From Cohnella terricola (lineage in GTDB: Bacteria; Bacillota; Bacilli; Paenibacillales; Paenibacillaceae), in NCBI RefSeq assembly GCF_007786475.1, contig NZ_VNJJ01000005.1:186001-250000 (forward strand): DNA of 64,000 bases, in the 5' to 3' direction. Position 1 is the stretch's first letter; each line of letters starts with the position of its first letter. Positions 62,081 through 64,000 of this stretch are shown here, in pieces. Below the pieces are notes generated by a model. That model saw only the letters and a list, made by a program, of their open reading frames with translations. It had not been told where the DNA came from and did not search any database. The translations under genes were made by a program, and so were the position numbers.

Positions 62081-63412
62081 ATGCGTAAAATTTATGTTCT
62101 GGACACGAATGTGCTGCTGCATGATCCGCTCTCCTTGTTTGCTTTCGACGACAACGAAGTGATCATTCCCTCCGTCGTATTGGAGGAAATCGACTCCAAG
62201 AAGCGGCTTGCCGACGAAATTGGGCGCAATGCCCGCAACATCTCGCGGGAGCTTGACGATATCAGGGCGCAGGGACAGCTTCATGCCGGAGTACCACTCC
62301 CGAGCGGAGGGCTGCTTAAAGTAGAGATGAACCATCGCCTCTTCGTCAAAGTACAGGAGATGTTCGGGGAAATGACGAATGATAACCGAATTTTGGCGGT
62401 GGCGCTCAACTATCATATGGAAGAACAGGAAAGCGAAGATCCACGTCCCGTCATTCTAGTCAGCAAAGATGTCCTCGTTCGGGTGAAGGCGGACGTGCTC
62501 GGAATTACTGCCCAGGATTATTTATCGGATCAAGTTATGTCGGTAACGGATCAATACAGCGGACATTCGACGCTGCACGTGCATCCGTCCGTGATCGACG
62601 AATTTTATTCGAACCGGACTCTGAACGTCAATCAATTGGGGGATAAAATCAAGTTTCATCCTAACGAGTTCGTCATCTTGCGGGATGAGATGGGCACTTC
62701 CAAATCCGCGCTTCTGAAGACGACTCCCGACGGCAAACGTCTGGAGCCGCTCCATATGAGCAACGATCCGGTATGGGGGATAACGGCGCGCAACGCCCAA
62801 CAAAGAATGGCGCTCGAGCTTCTGCTGAACGACGACATCCCGTTGGTTACGCTGACGGGACGCGCGGGAACGGGTAAAACATTGATCACGCTGGCAGCCG
62901 GATTGATGAAGGTGGAAGACGAGCATCGCTTCAAGAAGCTGTTGATCGCCAGGCCGGTCGTGCCGATGGGCAAGGATATCGGTTATTTGCCCGGGGAGAA
63001 AGAAGAGAAACTGCGTCCATGGATGCAGCCGATTTACGATAATCTGGAGTTTTTGTTCGATACGAAGAAAGCCGGAGATCTGGACAAAATTTTGATGGGG
63101 ATGGGCAGTATCCAGGTCGAAGCGCTCACTTATATTCGCGGAAGATCGATTCCCGGACAATTTATCATCATCGACGAAGCGCAAAATCTAAGCAAGCACG
63201 AGGTCAAAACGATCGTGTCCCGCGTCGGCGAGCATAGCAAAATCGTGCTTCTCGGCGATCCTGAGCAGATCGACCACCCCTATCTGGACTCCCAGAGTAA
63301 CGGACTGACATATCTGGTCGAACGGTTCAGGGAAGAAGGGATCAGCGGACATGTCACCTTGGAGAAAGGGGAGCGCTCCCGGCTCGCCCAGCTCGCGACT
63401 GAGAGGCTGTAA
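62081..63412 (+). CDS. PIN domain-PhoH family ATPase (YlaK-type)
   Basis: A 443-residue fusion of an N-terminal PIN ribonuclease domain (about 1-150; RKIYVLDTNVLLHDPLSLFA with early Asp, then conserved Glu/Asp residues) and a C-terminal PhoH ATPase (about 235-443). Walker A is LTGRAGTGKTLITLAAGLMK and Walker B QFIIIDEAQNLSKHEVKTIV. This PhoH2 type is described as an RNA helicase/ribonuclease in other bacteria. ATG 62081 follows GGGAGGGAAACCCT; the frame is open upstream but homologues start here. It is paralogous to the PhoH at 30274, which lacks the PIN domain. Confidence 0.93.
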   Translation: MRKIYVLDTNVLLHDPLSLFAFDDNEVIIPSVVLEEIDSKKRLADEIGRNARNISRELDDIRAQGQLHAGVPLPSGGLLKVEMNHRLFVKVQEMFGEMTNDNRILAVALNYHMEEQESEDPRPVILVSKDVLVRVKADVLGITAQDYLSDQVMSVTDQYSGHSTLHVHPSVIDEFYSNRTLNVNQLGDKIKFHPNEFVILRDEMGTSKSALLKTTPDGKRLEPLHMSNDPVWGITARNAQQRMALELLLNDDIPLVTLTGRAGTGKTLITLAAGLMKVEDEHRFKKLLIARPVVPMGKDIGYLPGEKEEKLRPWMQPIYDNLEFLFDTKKAGDLDKILMGMGSIQVEALTYIRGRSIPGQFIIIDEAQNLSKHEVKTIVSRVGEHSKIVLLGDPEQIDHPYLDSQSNGLTYLVERFREEGISGHVTLEKGERSRLAQLATERL

Positions 63413-63419
63413 GGAACGC

Positions 63420-63887
63420 CTAATCATGCCATTCGGCAGAACAGCCGTATACGCGGGCGATCTTGTCCGCGAGCTCCGTTAGCTGACGGTCGATCAAGAG
63501 GAGTGGGATGCCTACGGACGTCACGCTTCCAATCAGGTGCTCTTGCAATTGCAGCCAAGCCGGAGCGGGTTCCGCGTCCGGTTTGGCCGCATGCAAGGAG
63601 AACATAGCGACAGTCTTCAAATCGACATAAACGTTCCCCCGGTCGGTCACGAAGGCGTAATCCGCAAAAAGTTCCCCGCGGTCCCATGTATCCGTACCGA
63701 GCCACAATAACTCGCAGCGCTCGTAAGGCTCCTTCAGACGATCAAGCAGTACGAGGACGGAATGAAGATGTTCCTCGGATTCCAGAATCAACAGCTCGTC
63801 GTACGAGTCGAATGGCGACGTCCTCGCTGCGATCTCCTGCGCGCGTCCCCCGTAAATCTCCAAACCGAATTTGCGTTGCGGAATCAT
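63420..63887 (-). CDS. Hypothetical protein
   Basis: A 155-residue soluble protein that I do not recognise. It begins IPQRKFGLEIYGGRAQEIAA and has a Trp/Leu/Glu-rich alpha/beta pattern; LLWLGTDTWDRGELFADYAF near 61-80 and VYVDLKTVAMFSL near 88-100 are the most distinctive parts. There are no signal peptide or membrane helices. ATG 63887 is chosen because GGGGGAGCTTGC precedes it; the frame is open for 33 more codons upstream. In Bacillus ylaL sits near ylaK, but similarity could not be judged by eye. It is convergent with the PIN-PhoH gene, seven bases apart. Confidence 0.65.
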   Translation of the reverse strand: MIPQRKFGLEIYGGRAQEIAARTSPFDSYDELLILESEEHLHSVLVLLDRLKEPYERCELLWLGTDTWDRGELFADYAFVTDRGNVYVDLKTVAMFSLHAAKPDAEPAPAWLQLQEHLIGSVTSVGIPLLLIDRQLTELADKIARVYGCSAEWHD

Positions 63888-64000
63888 GCAAGCTCCCCCA
63901 TTTTCCGTCCGAAAGGTTTTTTTTATCATAACCGATAAAGCGCTTACTAAAAAAGGGAGACAGGGAAGCGCCAGTCCTGTTATCATGATGAGAGCGATGT

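Overview
The window is chromosomal DNA of a spore-forming member of the Firmicutes, most likely Paenibacillaceae and plausibly Cohnella or a close relative. The basis is the conserved Bacillus-type gene order around dnaK-dnaJ-prmA-rsmE-mtaB, rpsU-yqeY, nfeD-floA, yqfC-yqfD-phoH-pgpH-ybeY-dgkA-cdd-era-yqzL-recO-glyQS, yqxD-dnaG-rpoD-trmK-nif3, and typA-ylaH-ylaJ-ylaK. These blocks are combined with GC-rich codon use, frequent GTG and TTG starts, sporulation genes, and small families such as YfhD, DUF3907 and DUF1540. The genus is an inference. Almost every long antisense reading frame is a GC-driven shadow.

Layout. 1-1.8 kb: the end of dnaK, then dnaJ. 1.8-5.4 kb: an inserted accessory block with a cidAB-type membrane pair, its divergent LysR regulator, two small overlapping genes, and about 1 kb of repetitive intergenic DNA. 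5.4-12.7 kb: prmA, a site-2 protease homologue, rsmE and mtaB, then a Nudix hydrolase, a Na/Pi symporter, an RlmI-type methyltransferase and a small orphan. 12.9-23.8 kb: a secreted GH18 chitinase with a possible translationally coupled leader peptide, the addB-addA recombination nuclease, an unknown membrane-anchored protein and a HIT protein. 23.9-31.2 kb: rpsU-yqeY, an AT-rich islet, nfeD-floA, a seven-copy 51-bp tandem repeat, yqfC-yqfD and phoH. 31.2-48.4 kb: a dense housekeeping cluster covering c-di-AMP hydrolysis, ribosome maturation, lipid kinase, cytidine deaminase, Era and RecO. It continues with a T-box-controlled glycyl-tRNA synthetase, PpsR, primase, the vegetative sigma factor, tRNA methylation, a Nif3 protein and RNase P RNA. 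48.4-54.7 kb: a subtilisin-type protease on the opposite strand, ypuI-like, DUF1540 and lytic transglycosylase genes, and a cysteine desulfurase-thiI pair for 4-thiouridine. 54.7-64 kb: a 114-bp repeat, two divergent TerC-family genes, typA-ylaH, an LCP cell-wall ligase, a tiny self-contained transcription unit, the sporulation lipoprotein YlaJ, a PIN-PhoH protein and an unknown protein.

Most of the window is ordinary core genome. The points most worth a second look are:
- four unrelated-looking intergenic repeat arrays, three of which share a short GGGGATA core;
- the tightly coupled leader ORF in front of the chitinase;
- a 31-codon gene with its own promoter and terminator at 61.2 kb;
- an RBS-sequestering hairpin in front of the DUF1540 gene;
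- a perfect palindrome between the divergent ylaJ and PIN-PhoH genes.

No CRISPR array, prophage, transposase, tRNA or rRNA was recognised. I did not find a convincing new multi-gene system.
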